Source: Mycolicibacterium celeriflavum
GTDB lineage: Bacteria > Actinomycetota > Actinomycetes > Mycobacteriales > Mycobacteriaceae
Length of the DNA: 64,000 bases
Assembly (NCBI RefSeq): GCF_010731795.1
Contig: NZ_AP022591.1
Coordinates: 2,356,001 to 2,420,000, forward strand
Reading direction: 5' to 3'
Shown here: piece by piece, positions 19,402-35,888 of the stretch
Position numbering within the stretch: position 1 is the stretch's first letter
How the letters are laid out: every line of letters begins with the position of its first letter
The notes under the pieces: generated by a model
The model's input: the letters and a program-made list of their open reading frames with translations, nothing else
Told to the model about the DNA's origin: nothing
Databases searched by the model: none
Program-made: the position numbers and the translations under genes

Positions 19402-20322
19402 TCAGCCGGCGAGGCAAGCGCGCTCAAGGTGCCCAGCGATTCGTGCAACTAAATCCAAGGGGTAACGGCGTACGTCATCGACCACCAAAGGCACAGTGGT
19501 GTAGCCACATTCCTGCAGTCTGGCCGTCTTGGTCCGATCGTGCTTCAGTGCCTCTCGGGTGGCGTGCCATTCCATGCTCTCGTATTCGGCGACCACTTTC
19601 GCGTCCGGCCACGCGAAGTCGACACGCCACAGCTTGCCGCATCGATCGACGATCTCGTACTGCAGTTCAGGTTGCGGCAATCCTCCGTCGATGAACACCA
19701 GCCTGGCCTCGCTCTCCATTGGAGATTCGGCACGACCGTCCGCGTAAGGCAGGAGCATGCGGACCTTGACGATGCCGCGCCTACCCTTCTGCGCCTTGAC
19801 CGCATCGTTGAGGTCGGACAGACTGCAGGCCCCTCGATGCAAGGCAGCATCCAAAACCGCGAGAGCACGCGGCCGCCGCAACGTCCTCGCCACTTCGACA
19901 GCAGTCCAAGCCGGCGCCGTCGCCAGGCGACCTCGGACAGTTTGCAATGGTGCACCCAGCCGTTGATGCACCGTCAGGCCGATGGCGGGTCGCATGCGCA
20001 CATTCGGATCGAGGACATGGATGACGTCGCCGCCTTCGGTGTCGAAACCGTATAGCGCCGCCGCAGTATTCAGACACGCCACGAGCGGCTTGCCCGCGAT
20101 GAGGTCGAGCGCAGCGAGCCGACGGCGGGTGTCTGGCGAACCCAACGCATAGACGCCATGCCAGACTCGCACTACAACTCCAGCTCGCACGTGCGACGCG
20201 AGCGCCTTGCGGGACATCACCGCCATGAGTTGTCGATGTGTGGCAACGCCACCGTTGACTGCGAAGATCTCGTCCAGCGACACGAGTCGATGATCGTTGA
20301 CGACAGCGGCCGCACACAGCAC
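19402..20322 (-). CDS. DUF559/AbiEi-like protein with VSR-fold C-terminal domain
   Basis: About 306 residues from GTG at 20322; GTG at 20283 is equally possible, because neither has a strong ribosome-binding site. The frame further upstream is encoded by the flanking palindrome and is not real. An N-terminal winged-helix antitoxin-like region (VNGGVATHRQLMAVMSRKAL, RVWHGVYALG) precedes a C-terminal DUF559/VSR-like nuclease fold (VDFAWPDAKVVAEYESMEWH, DRTKTARLQECGYTTV). Such proteins are numerous in mycobacteria and of unknown function. Both sides carry copies of the same palindrome. Confidence 0.7.
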   Translation of the reverse strand: MLCAAAVVNDHRLVSLDEIFAVNGGVATHRQLMAVMSRKALASHVRAGVVVRVWHGVYALGSPDTRRRLAALDLIAGKPLVACLNTAAALYGFDTEGGDVIHVLDPNVRMRPAIGLTVHQRLGAPLQTVRGRLATAPAWTAVEVARTLRRPRALAVLDAALHRGACSLSDLNDAVKAQKGRRGIVKVRMLLPYADGRAESPMESEARLVFIDGGLPQPELQYEIVDRCGKLWRVDFAWPDAKVVAEYESMEWHATREALKHDRTKTARLQECGYTTVPLVVDDVRRYPLDLVARIAGHLERACLAG

Positions 20323-20355
20323 ATGTTCGCCCGCCTGTGGATAAGCCTGACGACA

Positions 20356-20403
20356 AGACGCAAATGTCCCCGACACGCCGTGCGTGCGGGGACATTTGCG
20401 TCT
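20356..20403. repeat. Long palindrome, copy 2 (AGACGCAAATGTCCC element), just after rpoC
   Basis: Perfect 17-bp arms (AGACGCAAATGTCCCCG and its complement) with a 14-base loop lie 19 bp past the rpoC stop. It is positioned to act as the rpoBC terminator. Same core as the palindrome at 19326-19383. Confidence 0.75.
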
Positions 20404-20421
20404 GCTCGCGCAGAAAGGTGA

Positions 20422-28305
<7,884 letters not shown>

Positions 28306-30201
28306 TCACGCGGCGATCGCGTCGCCGCAGGTTCCGGTCCCCGACGTGCCGACGGAGTCGGTGACGCAGGTCGGCTCGAAGGTGAAGAACACATTGCCCA
28401 GCGACACGAACGGCTGCAGGAAGTTCAGCAGGAACGGCTTGGTGAGCGCGTTCGGCAGGTCCACCACGGTGGCCTCGCCGCTCGGGGTCTGCAAGCTGAA
28501 CTCCTCGCCGCGGTCGAGGTAGATGCCCGTTTCCTTGTTGCCGGCGAACATGTCGTTGACCCAACCGACCGCAATCTGCTGGGCGGCCGCGACGTTCTGC
28601 GGCTTCGAGAAGCCCGAGACCAGCTGTTGGGCGAACTGGATCAGCGGATTGCCGCCGCGCATCGTGTCGACATGTGATCCCCCGACCAGCGTGACACCAA
28701 CGAACTCGCCCGGCCTGGCCTCGAGCAGCGCATCGGTACCGACACCGAACTGGTTCCAGAAGTACTTCGGCGCCGCGAGCTGATAGATCGGAATCGACAT
28801 CGGCACCTTGTCCAACGCCTCGGCCATCGCACCGTTGGGGTCGAGGCCGACGCCGTCGAGCAACACCACTCCGGCGAGCCGGTCGACGGTGTTGTTCTCG
28901 ACCATGGCGCCCGCCATGCCCGAAACCGCGCCGCCGCCGAGCGAGTGCCCCATGAGCACGACCCGATCGGGAATCGGACCGGTGTAGCCGGCTGCTCGCG
29001 CGCTCTCGAGCAAGGCCGTGTTGTCGTCGTCGAACAATCCCGCCATGGCCTCGTGCATGGGTGCGGCGCCGAGCCAGCATGCATCGGCGGCGAAGAAGTT
29101 CGACGTGATCGACGGCGCGACGACGATGCTGTTCGTCTGCTCGGCCAGCGCCGCGGCGGTGTGGCTGTACCACGGGCCGCTGGCCAAGAAGCCGTGCTGC
29201 AGGTAGATCAGCCGGTCCGGCGGTGGCTGGCCCTCCTCGGTCTTCGGGATGTACCAGTCCGCGGGCACCTCCTCGCCTTCGCCCTCCTCGCACGCACAGT
29301 CGATTCGCAGAGAAGAGGAGCGCACGGTGACGGTGCTGTTCGGCGGCAGGACCGGTGGGCCGCCCAAGATCCGGGTCGCGATCGCGTAGAGGTCGAACAC
29401 GATCGTGCCGATCACTCTGATGATGTCGGGGACCTGCGGGGCGGTCGCGGTGGCGGCTGCCGCCAGCGGTGCCGACGCGAAGGCCACCGCCTGCACTTCG
29501 GGTTCTTCGGTCTTCTCGACGAGCTTGTCGAGTGGGATCGTCGCGGTCTGCTCGACGGCGGGCTGGACGGTCGCGTTGTCGAGGCCCGTCTCGATGACCG
29601 TCTTCTTCTCGAACTCGGGTGTGACGGAGGCGGTGTCCTCGTCCGATGTGGTGGCCGTGATGTTCGCCGTGCCCGCAGCGCTCGTCTGCCTGGTCGTGTC
29701 ATCGCTACCCGAGCGGGACTTCGTGACGACGTCGTCGTTGGCGGCCGTGCCGTCGACGGCCAGTTCGTCGTCGGTCGCTTCCTCGTCGGTCGCTTCCTCG
29801 TCGTCGGAGGCCTTCTCGTCGGTCGCTTTCTCGTCGGTCGCCTTCTCGTCGTCGGTGGTCTCCTTGTCGTCGGTGGTCTCCTTGTCGTCGGTCGACGCGT
29901 CGTCGTCCGGATCCTTCGCATCGGCGTCGTCGGGATCCGTTGCGTCGTCCTTCTGGCCGGAGGCGTCCTTCGGACCGGAGGCGTCCGCCCCGTCATCGGC
30001 GCTCCCGGCACCCGTCGTGCCGCCACCCGGTGAATCCTTCTTGCTGTCAGTCGAATTCGACGCCTGGGAACTCTTCGAACCACCGGTATCCGACGAGGAA
30101 CCGTCGTCCGCGATCGCCACGCCCGTACCCGCGAGCATCGCTGCCGTCATGCCGGCGATGACCACGCCGGCGCTAACCCACACCCACAACCGGTCGACCA
30201 T
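28306..30201 (-). CDS. Secreted alpha/beta hydrolase with long acidic low-complexity linker
   Basis: 631 residues from ATG at 30201. A signal or anchor (VWVSAGVVIAGMTAAMLAGT) is followed by a Ser/Gly stretch. An Asp/Glu/Lys/Thr low-complexity region (about residues 70-155) contains repeats of ATDEK/ATDEE/ETTDDK type. The C-terminal hydrolase domain has IYLQHGFLASGPWY, the nucleophile GHSLGGGA (about residue 418) and a candidate acid in VVLLDGVGLD. It ends 76 bp before the rpoB promoter and is probably co-transcribed with mceG and the molybdopterin enzyme. It is an exported lipase or esterase of unknown substrate; M. tuberculosis lacks it at this position. Confidence 0.75.
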   Translation of the reverse strand: MVDRLWVWVSAGVVIAGMTAAMLAGTGVAIADDGSSSDTGGSKSSQASNSTDSKKDSPGGGTTGAGSADDGADASGPKDASGQKDDATDPDDADAKDPDDDASTDDKETTDDKETTDDEKATDEKATDEKASDDEEATDEEATDDELAVDGTAANDDVVTKSRSGSDDTTRQTSAAGTANITATTSDEDTASVTPEFEKKTVIETGLDNATVQPAVEQTATIPLDKLVEKTEEPEVQAVAFASAPLAAAATATAPQVPDIIRVIGTIVFDLYAIATRILGGPPVLPPNSTVTVRSSSLRIDCACEEGEGEEVPADWYIPKTEEGQPPPDRLIYLQHGFLASGPWYSHTAAALAEQTNSIVVAPSITSNFFAADACWLGAAPMHEAMAGLFDDDNTALLESARAAGYTGPIPDRVVLMGHSLGGGAVSGMAGAMVENNTVDRLAGVVLLDGVGLDPNGAMAEALDKVPMSIPIYQLAAPKYFWNQFGVGTDALLEARPGEFVGVTLVGGSHVDTMRGGNPLIQFAQQLVSGFSKPQNVAAAQQIAVGWVNDMFAGNKETGIYLDRGEEFSLQTPSGEATVVDLPNALTKPFLLNFLQPFVSLGNVFFTFEPTCVTDSVGTSGTGTCGDAIAA

Positions 30202-30247
30202 GACCTCTCCCTGTTCGACGACGCGAGAAAGATAACGTCCGTCGTCG

Positions 30248-32488
30248 TTACGGGAGCGGGTTTCGGCCGGCATGCACAACTTCGGTTTCGGCTCGTTCGA
30301 TGCGCACCGGCACGCCGGTCAACCGGGCCATGCCGGCCAAGCTCTCGATGTCGGACGGATCGCTCGACATGAGCCGATTGACGTTGGCGCCGCCGGCGTC
30401 GTTGGCCACCCGCCAGCCGGCGGTGCCCTTGTGCCCCCAGCCGTGCGGGACCGCGACCACGCCGGGGACGATGTCCTTGGTGACGACCACAGCCAACTCG
30501 ATCTCGCCGTGCGGCGACGCGATCCGCACCGTGTCGCCGTCGACGATGTGCGCAGCGGCCGCGTCGTCGACGTGGATGCGCGCCTGATGCATGCGCTCGC
30601 CGCGCATCAGCAGCGGTGAGTTGTGCAGCCACGAGTTCTCCGACCTCGCCTCACGCATGCCGATCATCCGCATCGGATAGCCGTCGGGAACGCTGCGCCG
30701 CGACAGCTTGTCCACCTCGGTGGCGATCTCGTCGTGGCGCAACCGGATCCGGCGGCCGCGGTACACGACGGTGTCACGCAGCACGCCGTCGCGCAGATTG
30801 TCGGCAAGCACGCTGCCGTGCGGATGGCGGCCGGTGAGCTTGGAGAAGCTCAACCCACGGCGCAGGCCGAACCGGTCACCGCCGTCGGCCAGCCGGATCA
30901 CCGCATCGACGAGCACGCGGGGAGTCAGCCGAACACCGAAGAGCGACAACACTTTCCGCATGCCGGCGAGTGCCGCCAGGCCGGGCGTCGACCGCCACAT
31001 CCTGGCGGCGAGGTCGTCGATGATCTCCCACTCCGCCCGTGCCTGCCCCACCGGCGCGATGACGGCCTCGGTGGCCTGCCGGAACGGGGTGGGCTGCAGG
31101 GTCTGGAACGGCAGCGGGAAGTCGTCGCGCTCATACATCGATGTCGCGGGCAGCACGTAGTCGCAGTGCGCCAGCGTCTCGTTGACGTAGAGGTCGATCC
31201 CGACCATCAGGTCCAAGGACTCCAGCGCCGTCTCCAATTCGTCGCCGTTGGGCACCGACAGCACCGGATTGCCCGCACCGACGAACAGCGCCCTGACCTG
31301 GCCGCGGCCCGGCGTGATGATCTCCTTGGCCATCACGGCCGCGGGTTCGGAACCCAGTACGGACGGGAAGCCGCCGATGCGCGAGCGCTTGCGGGAGTAG
31401 ACGGCCCGAAGCATCGCACCGCCCGCCTTGTTCAGCCACCGCTCCCCCGGCAACCCCCACCGGCCGAACATGCTGCCGCCGGGCACGTCGAGGTTGCCGG
31501 CGACCACGTTGACGGCGTCGAGTAGATACGTCGTCAGCGTTCCATTCTCCCCGGTGCTGGTGCCGACGCGGCCGTACACCGCGGCCCGTTCGGTGCGGGC
31601 GAGGTCGTGGGCCAACGAGCGGACGGTCTCGGGTTCGATGCCGGTGTGCGACTCGGTCGCCTCCGGGCTGAACGGCCTTGCCAGCCGCTCCAGCCACGCG
31701 CCGCCGTCAGCCTGCGACGCGAGTCGGTGCCGGTCCACCAGGTTCTGCGCGAACATCACGTGCAGCAGCGACAGGAGCAGATAGGCGTCGCCGTCGGGGA
31801 CGATGCCCAGCCACTCGAACTGAGCGGCGGTTTCTGTCTTGCGCGGGTCGATCACCAGCACGCGTCCGCCGCGCTTGACGATGTCGTGCATGCGGTCCCT
31901 GATCCGGGGCACGGTCAACACGCTGCCGTGCGAGATGACCGGGTTGGCGCCGATGACGACGAGCAGATCGGTGCGCAGCACATCGGGTACCGGCAGCGCC
32001 AGCGGTGAGCCGTAGAGCAACTGGCTGGCCACGAAGCGGTTGTTCACATCCTGGGAGCCGGCGGTGAACACGTGCAGGCCCCGGCCGGGGCCGCCGATGA
32101 GACCGAGCCCGAATCCGGCCATCAGGGTGGTGAGGCTCAACGTGTACGAGTAGCTGAACGCGCCAGGGTTACCGAAGTACCAGCCGATCGCGCCCGCCCC
32201 ATGGGCCCGGTGGATGGCGCCGAGCCGTGCGGCGATGTCGGTCATCGCCTCGTCCCAGCCGACGGGTTCGAAGCCGCCGCCGGTGCGCCGCCGCAACGGA
32301 GTGGTGACGCGATCGTGGTCGTTGACGACCTCGGTGAACGCGATGCCCTTCTGGCAGGCGAACCCCGCCGAAAGCGGATGGTCCTTATCGGGGCGCAGTG
32401 CCGTGAGACGGCCGTCCTCGACGGTCGCGATCATGCCGCACAGCGGCTCGCAGATCCGGCAGAACGTCGGTTTGTGTTCGACGCCCAC
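30248..32488 (-). CDS. Molybdopterin-dependent oxidoreductase (FdhA/BisC-like, Rv0197-like)
   Basis: 746 residues from a GTG start. An N-terminal [4Fe-4S] motif (FCRICEPLCGM, then the fourth Cys in FACQKG) precedes the molybdopterin oxidoreductase domain (GNPGAFSYSY, LVVIGANPVISHG, LVIDPRKTETA). A C-terminal molydop-binding domain follows (DGDTVRIASPHGEIELAVVV, VAVPHGWGHKGT). No twin-arginine signal is seen, so it is probably cytoplasmic. It resembles the Rv0197 type from memory. The substrate is unknown. It lies 9 bp after mceG and 46 bp before the hydrolase, so is likely in one transcript. Confidence 0.85.
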   Translation of the reverse strand: MGVEHKPTFCRICEPLCGMIATVEDGRLTALRPDKDHPLSAGFACQKGIAFTEVVNDHDRVTTPLRRRTGGGFEPVGWDEAMTDIAARLGAIHRAHGAGAIGWYFGNPGAFSYSYTLSLTTLMAGFGLGLIGGPGRGLHVFTAGSQDVNNRFVASQLLYGSPLALPVPDVLRTDLLVVIGANPVISHGSVLTVPRIRDRMHDIVKRGGRVLVIDPRKTETAAQFEWLGIVPDGDAYLLLSLLHVMFAQNLVDRHRLASQADGGAWLERLARPFSPEATESHTGIEPETVRSLAHDLARTERAAVYGRVGTSTGENGTLTTYLLDAVNVVAGNLDVPGGSMFGRWGLPGERWLNKAGGAMLRAVYSRKRSRIGGFPSVLGSEPAAVMAKEIITPGRGQVRALFVGAGNPVLSVPNGDELETALESLDLMVGIDLYVNETLAHCDYVLPATSMYERDDFPLPFQTLQPTPFRQATEAVIAPVGQARAEWEIIDDLAARMWRSTPGLAALAGMRKVLSLFGVRLTPRVLVDAVIRLADGGDRFGLRRGLSFSKLTGRHPHGSVLADNLRDGVLRDTVVYRGRRIRLRHDEIATEVDKLSRRSVPDGYPMRMIGMREARSENSWLHNSPLLMRGERMHQARIHVDDAAAAHIVDGDTVRIASPHGEIELAVVVTKDIVPGVVAVPHGWGHKGTAGWRVANDAGGANVNRLMSSDPSDIESLAGMARLTGVPVRIERAETEVVHAGRNPLP

Positions 32489-32497
32489 CAGCGTGGC

Positions 32498-33607
32498 TTA
32501 CTGTTGCGCGCGCGGGATGGCGCCGGTCGGCGCCTCTTCGTCGACCGTGCGATGCCGGGCCCTCGGGTCGTCGACGTCGGGGATCGCATGCGCCTGGTAC
32601 CGGTGCGTGCCCTCGAGGTCGTCGCGGATGGCTTCCTGCGCCTTGGGCGGCAGGGTGTGCATGATCTCGCGCACCCGGGCCTGACGACGGTAGACACCCT
32701 GGCGCTCCGGCATGCCGGGTGTCGCCTGGATCTGCGGCGGCACACCCTCGATCTCCTCGACACCACCGTCGTGGTGGCCGGCGTCGATCATGGCCTGCTC
32801 CTCGGCCATCGTCGACTCGTCCTTCTCCTCGGACATGCCGATCGGGCCGATACGGCGACCGTTGAGGAACTGCCGGACGACCGGCTCGTCGCTGGTCAGC
32901 AGCACCTCGCGCGGACCGAACATCACCAGGTGCTTGCGGAACAGCATGCCCATGTTGTCCGGCACCGTGCGGGCGATGTTGATGTTGTGCGTCACGATCA
33001 GGATCGTGCAGTCGATCTGCGCGTTGATGTCGATCAGCAGCTGGCTCAGATACGCGGTACGCACCGGGTCCAGACCCGAGTCGGGCTCGTCGCAGAGGAT
33101 GATCTGCGGGTCGAGCACCAGCGAGCGGGCCAGGCCGGCGCGCTTGCGCATACCGCCGGAAATCTCGCCGGGGAACTTGTTCTCGTCGCCGGCCAGACCG
33201 ACCAGCTCGAGCTTCTCCATGACGATCTGTCGGATCTCGCTTTCCTTCTTCTTGGTGTGCTCACGCAAGGGGAAGGCGGTGTTGTCGTAGAGGCTCATCG
33301 AGCCGAACAGGGCACCGTCCTGGAACATCACGCCGAACAGCGTGCGGATCTCGTAGAGCTCCTTGGCGGTGCACTGGATGACATCGGTGCCGTCGACGAT
33401 GATCTTGCCGCGCTCCGGCCGCAGCAGCCCGATCAACGACTTCAAGAACACGGATTTGCCGGTACCGGACGGGCCGAGCAGCACGCTCACCTCACCCGGC
33501 GGCAGGTCGAATGTGACGTCCTCCCAGATTCGCTGGGGGCCGAAGGACTTGGTCAGTCCTTCAATTTGAATTCCAATGCCCACGCTCGCGATCCTTCCGC
33601 CAGTCAT
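32498..33607 (-). CDS. mkl: Mce transport ATPase MceG (Mkl)
   Basis: 369 residues from ATG at 33607; ATG at 33646 would add 13. ABC-transporter ATPase with Walker A GPSGTGKS at residues 45-52, signature ISGGMRKRAGLARSL and Walker B IILCDEPDSGLDP. The long acidic, Pro-rich C-terminal tail (after about residue 260) is characteristic of MceG, which energises all Mce lipid-import systems in mycobacteria. Its position after rplL fits Rv0655. Confidence 0.93.
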   Translation of the reverse strand: MTGGRIASVGIGIQIEGLTKSFGPQRIWEDVTFDLPPGEVSVLLGPSGTGKSVFLKSLIGLLRPERGKIIVDGTDVIQCTAKELYEIRTLFGVMFQDGALFGSMSLYDNTAFPLREHTKKKESEIRQIVMEKLELVGLAGDENKFPGEISGGMRKRAGLARSLVLDPQIILCDEPDSGLDPVRTAYLSQLLIDINAQIDCTILIVTHNINIARTVPDNMGMLFRKHLVMFGPREVLLTSDEPVVRQFLNGRRIGPIGMSEEKDESTMAEEQAMIDAGHHDGGVEEIEGVPPQIQATPGMPERQGVYRRQARVREIMHTLPPKAQEAIRDDLEGTHRYQAHAIPDVDDPRARHRTVDEEAPTGAIPRAQQ

Positions 33608-33710
33608 CGTCACGCCACTCGCTTGACCGCTTGTGGCTTGAGTCACTGTAGCCTACGCCTCCTGGCCACAACACTCGTCTGCAGTCAGATTGTGACTCAT
33701 CCGCGAGACG

Positions 33711-33749
33711 ACTGTGGGGCCGACCCATTTGCTGGATCGACCCCACAGT
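33711..33749 (-). terminator. Terminator-like hairpin after rplL
   Basis: Thirteen-base arms (ACTGTGGGGCCGA / TCGACCCCACAGT) have a single G-T/C mismatch and lie 38 bp downstream of the rplL stop. There is little T-run, as is usual in mycobacteria. Confidence 0.6.
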
Positions 33750-33786
33750 TGTGCTATTGCCGGCTCGCCGGCGGTGGCGTTGCAGG

Positions 33787-34182
33787 CTACTTGACGGTGA
33801 CCGTCGCGCCCGCGGCCTCGAGCTTGGCCTTGGCGTCGTCGGCGGCCGCCTTGTCGACCTTCTCGAGCAGCGGCTTGGGAGCGCCGTCGACGAGGTCCTT
33901 GGCCTCCTTGAGGCCCAGGCCCGAGACGATCTCGCGGACGACCTTGATGACGCCGATCTTCTTGTCGCCGGCACCCTCGAGGATGACGTCGAACTCCGAC
34001 TGCTCCTCAGCGGCCTCGGCGGGGGCACCACCAGCAGCGGCACCCGGAGCCGCGGCGACGGCGACCGGAGCAGCGGCGGTGACCTCGAAGGTCTCCTCGA
34101 ACTTCTTGACGAACTCGGAGAGCTCCAGCAGCGTCAATTCCTTGAACGCGTCGAGCAGGTCGTCGGTGGACAGCTTGGCCAT
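33787..34182 (-). CDS. rplL: 50S ribosomal protein L7/L12
   Basis: 131 residues. The N-terminal dimerisation helix ([20 protein letters not shown]) is followed by an Ala/Pro-rich hinge and the conserved C-terminal factor-binding domain ([16 protein letters not shown]: [40 protein letters not shown]). It forms the ribosomal stalk with L10. It starts 86 bp after rplJ with AAAGGA upstream. Confidence 0.98.
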   Translation of the reverse strand: MAKLSTDDLLDAFKELTLLELSEFVKKFEETFEVTAAAPVAVAAAPGAAAGGAPAEAAEEQSEFDVILEGAGDKKIGVIKVVREIVSGLGLKEAKDLVDGAPKPLLEKVDKAAADDAKAKLEAAGATVTVK

Positions 34183-34268
34183 GGTTGGTCCTTTCTGATT
34201 CTTCTTGATGGGCGATTTGTGGAGCTTTGGCGGCGGTCAGCGCCGGTGCGGCTCCACAAGTCGGGGGG

Positions 34269-34796
34269 TTAAGCCGCTTCCTCAGTGGCCTTCTTCTCTT
34301 GCAGAGCTGCGGCCAGCCGGGCGACCTGCGACGCCGGAGCGTTGAACAGGCCGGCAGCCTTGGACAGGTTCGCCTTCATCGCGCCGGCCATCTTGGCCAG
34401 CAGCACCTCGCGCGACTCCAGGTCGGCGATGCGCTCGACCTCGGACACGCTCAGCGGGCGGCCGTCCATGTAGCCGCCCTTGATGACGAGGGCCTTGTTG
34501 TCCTTGGCGAACTTCTTGATCGCCTTGGCGGCGTCGACGGCCTCGCCCTTGACGAACGCGATCGCGGTGGGACCGACGAACAACTCGTCGAGCCCCTCGA
34601 TGCCCGCCTCCGCCGCGGCACGCTTGACCAGCGTGTTCTTGGCGATTGTGTAGGTGGCGGAATCACCGAGCGAGCGGCGCAGGTCTTTGAGGTTGGCCAC
34701 CGTCAGCCCGCGGTATTCGGTGACGAGCGTCGCCGAAGCCTGGGTGAACTGCTCGGCGATGTCGGCAACCGCGGTGGCCTTGTCAGCCTTGGCCAT
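34269..34796 (-). CDS. rplJ: 50S ribosomal protein L10
   Basis: 175 residues from ATG at 34796 ([20 protein letters not shown]), preceded by GAGGAGG at five bases. The frame is open to 35003, but that part is the leader RNA. L10 anchors the L7/L12 dimers through its C-terminal helix. It is the first gene of rplJ-rplL. Confidence 0.97.
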   Translation of the reverse strand: MAKADKATAVADIAEQFTQASATLVTEYRGLTVANLKDLRRSLGDSATYTIAKNTLVKRAAAEAGIEGLDELFVGPTAIAFVKGEAVDAAKAIKKFAKDNKALVIKGGYMDGRPLSVSEVERIADLESREVLLAKMAGAMKANLSKAAGLFNAPASQVARLAAALQEKKATEEAA

Positions 34797-34985
34797 GCAT
34801 GCCTCCTCGTGGATGGGAACCATCGGCCGAGAAAGGATGAGGGGCCGGAACGACGAACGCCCCGACGCAGACAGGTCGGGGCGCACATGACGTACTAGCC
34901 TCGTCCTCCTGCGTGGGCCGCCCGGGGATCCGGGACCTTCAACCGATTGATCGGTGACCGACGGTCTTCGGTGGAACGTCGGCAA
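34797..34985 (-). ncRNA. Probable L10 leader (rplJL autoregulatory RNA)
   Basis: The 5' region of rplJ contains a perfect 8-bp stem, GCCCCGAC / GTCGGGGC (34859-34882), with GCAGACAG as loop. Upstream of it is a purine-rich stretch (GCAGGAGGACGAGG). This matches the position and general form of the L10 leader, which binds L10-L12 to repress translation. The call is by position and structure, not by a covariance model, and the 5' boundary is approximate. Confidence 0.6.
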
Positions 34986-35056
34986 GTTTAGCCTGCCGCC
35001 CACTCATCAGCCAAAACGCGGGTGAATTCGGTGTCCGAACAGTCGCGAAGCGACGG

Positions 35057-35485
35057 TCACGACACCGAAATCACCAGCAATCCGTACAGCACGATCAATA
35101 GGCCGACGCGCAGCCAGTGCAACCGGTCCCACCGACGGGCAAGGTCGCGATCGGCCTCGGCGGCATCGGACCAGCGGCCGATCCGGTTGTTGATCGGCAC
35201 CATCAGCGTCACGGTCGTGAGCAAGACCAATGCCATCAGCACAGCTGCGGTGATGACGAGCCAGTTGCCGGTGACGACCGCCGTCGCGATCAAGGCGGCC
35301 AGCGAGGCGACGTACCAGAACGGCATCACTTTGCCCAGTACGCGGGCGGCGTCGCCGCGCGCCTGTCGAAAGGCTTGGTCGGGCAGGCGGCCGATCACCG
35401 GGTGGGTGAACACCGCGACCCCGATCTCCACGCCGACCAGCGGACCAGTGATCACCAGGGCAATGAGTGCGACGAAATGTTCCAT
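35057..35485 (-). CDS. DUF1772-like four-helix membrane protein
   Basis: 142 residues from ATG at 35485. Four hydrophobic segments are visible (FVALIALVITGPLVGVEIGV; FWYVASLAALIATAVVTG; WLVITAAVLMALVLLTTVTL; VGLLIVLYGLLVISV). A conserved PINNRIGRW follows the third helix, as in the DUF1772/anthrone-oxygenase-like family. It is divergent from an HxlR regulator across a palindromic operator, so is its likely target. The function is unknown. Confidence 0.7.
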   Translation of the reverse strand: MEHFVALIALVITGPLVGVEIGVAVFTHPVIGRLPDQAFRQARGDAARVLGKVMPFWYVASLAALIATAVVTGNWLVITAAVLMALVLLTTVTLMVPINNRIGRWSDAAEADRDLARRWDRLHWLRVGLLIVLYGLLVISVS

Positions 35486-35506
35486 CACTCGACCATCGCC
35501 GGTATG

Positions 35507-35540
35507 CTGACAAAAAACAAGGTACTGACAAATTTGTCAG
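35507..35540. promoter_or_regulatory. HxlR operator: perfect palindrome plus half-site
   Basis: A perfect 16-bp palindrome, CTGACAAATTTGTCAG, lies at 35525-35540, and a direct copy of its half-site, CTGACAAA, at 35507-35514. They sit in the 69-bp gap between divergent genes, where a dimeric regulator would control both. Confidence 0.7.
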
Positions 35541-35554
35541 CTCATGGAGGGCTC

Positions 35555-35881
35555 ATGGCGGTGTCGAAGAAGGGTCTCAACGAGTGTCCGATCGACACCG
35601 CGCTGACGGTCATCGACGGACGTTGGAAGGGCACCATCCTGTGGCGGCTGCAGGACGGCCCGATGCGCACAGCCGAGTTACGTCGCAGCATCCCCGACAT
35701 CACCGAGCGGATGCTCATCCGCCACCTGCATGAACTCGTCGATGACGGCATCATCGACCGACACGACGCCCGGACCGTGCCGCCCTGCGTGCACTACTCG
35801 ATATCGGAGTACGGCATGACGCTTGCTCCGGTGCTGGCGAGCCTGTGCGACTGGGGGCGAAAGCACATGGCGCGTAGCTGA
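35555..35881 (+). CDS. HxlR family transcriptional regulator
   Basis: 108 residues from ATG at 35555, with GGAGG upstream. A typical single-domain HxlR winged HTH: CPIDTALTVIDGRWKGTILW with the conserved N-terminal cysteine, then RTAELRRSIPDITERMLIRH and the wing PPCVHYSISEYG. Several HxlR proteins sense aldehydes or quinones through the N-terminal cysteine (family knowledge); here Cys11 is in place. It probably controls itself and the DUF1772 gene. Confidence 0.92.
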   Translation: MAVSKKGLNECPIDTALTVIDGRWKGTILWRLQDGPMRTAELRRSIPDITERMLIRHLHELVDDGIIDRHDARTVPPCVHYSISEYGMTLAPVLASLCDWGRKHMARS

Positions 35882-35888
35882 TTCGCCG

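Noticed and set aside
19326..20403. Palindrome-bracketed DUF559 gene considered as an insertion sequence
   Set aside because: No transposase motif in the gene and no visible target-site duplication, so a mobile element is not called.
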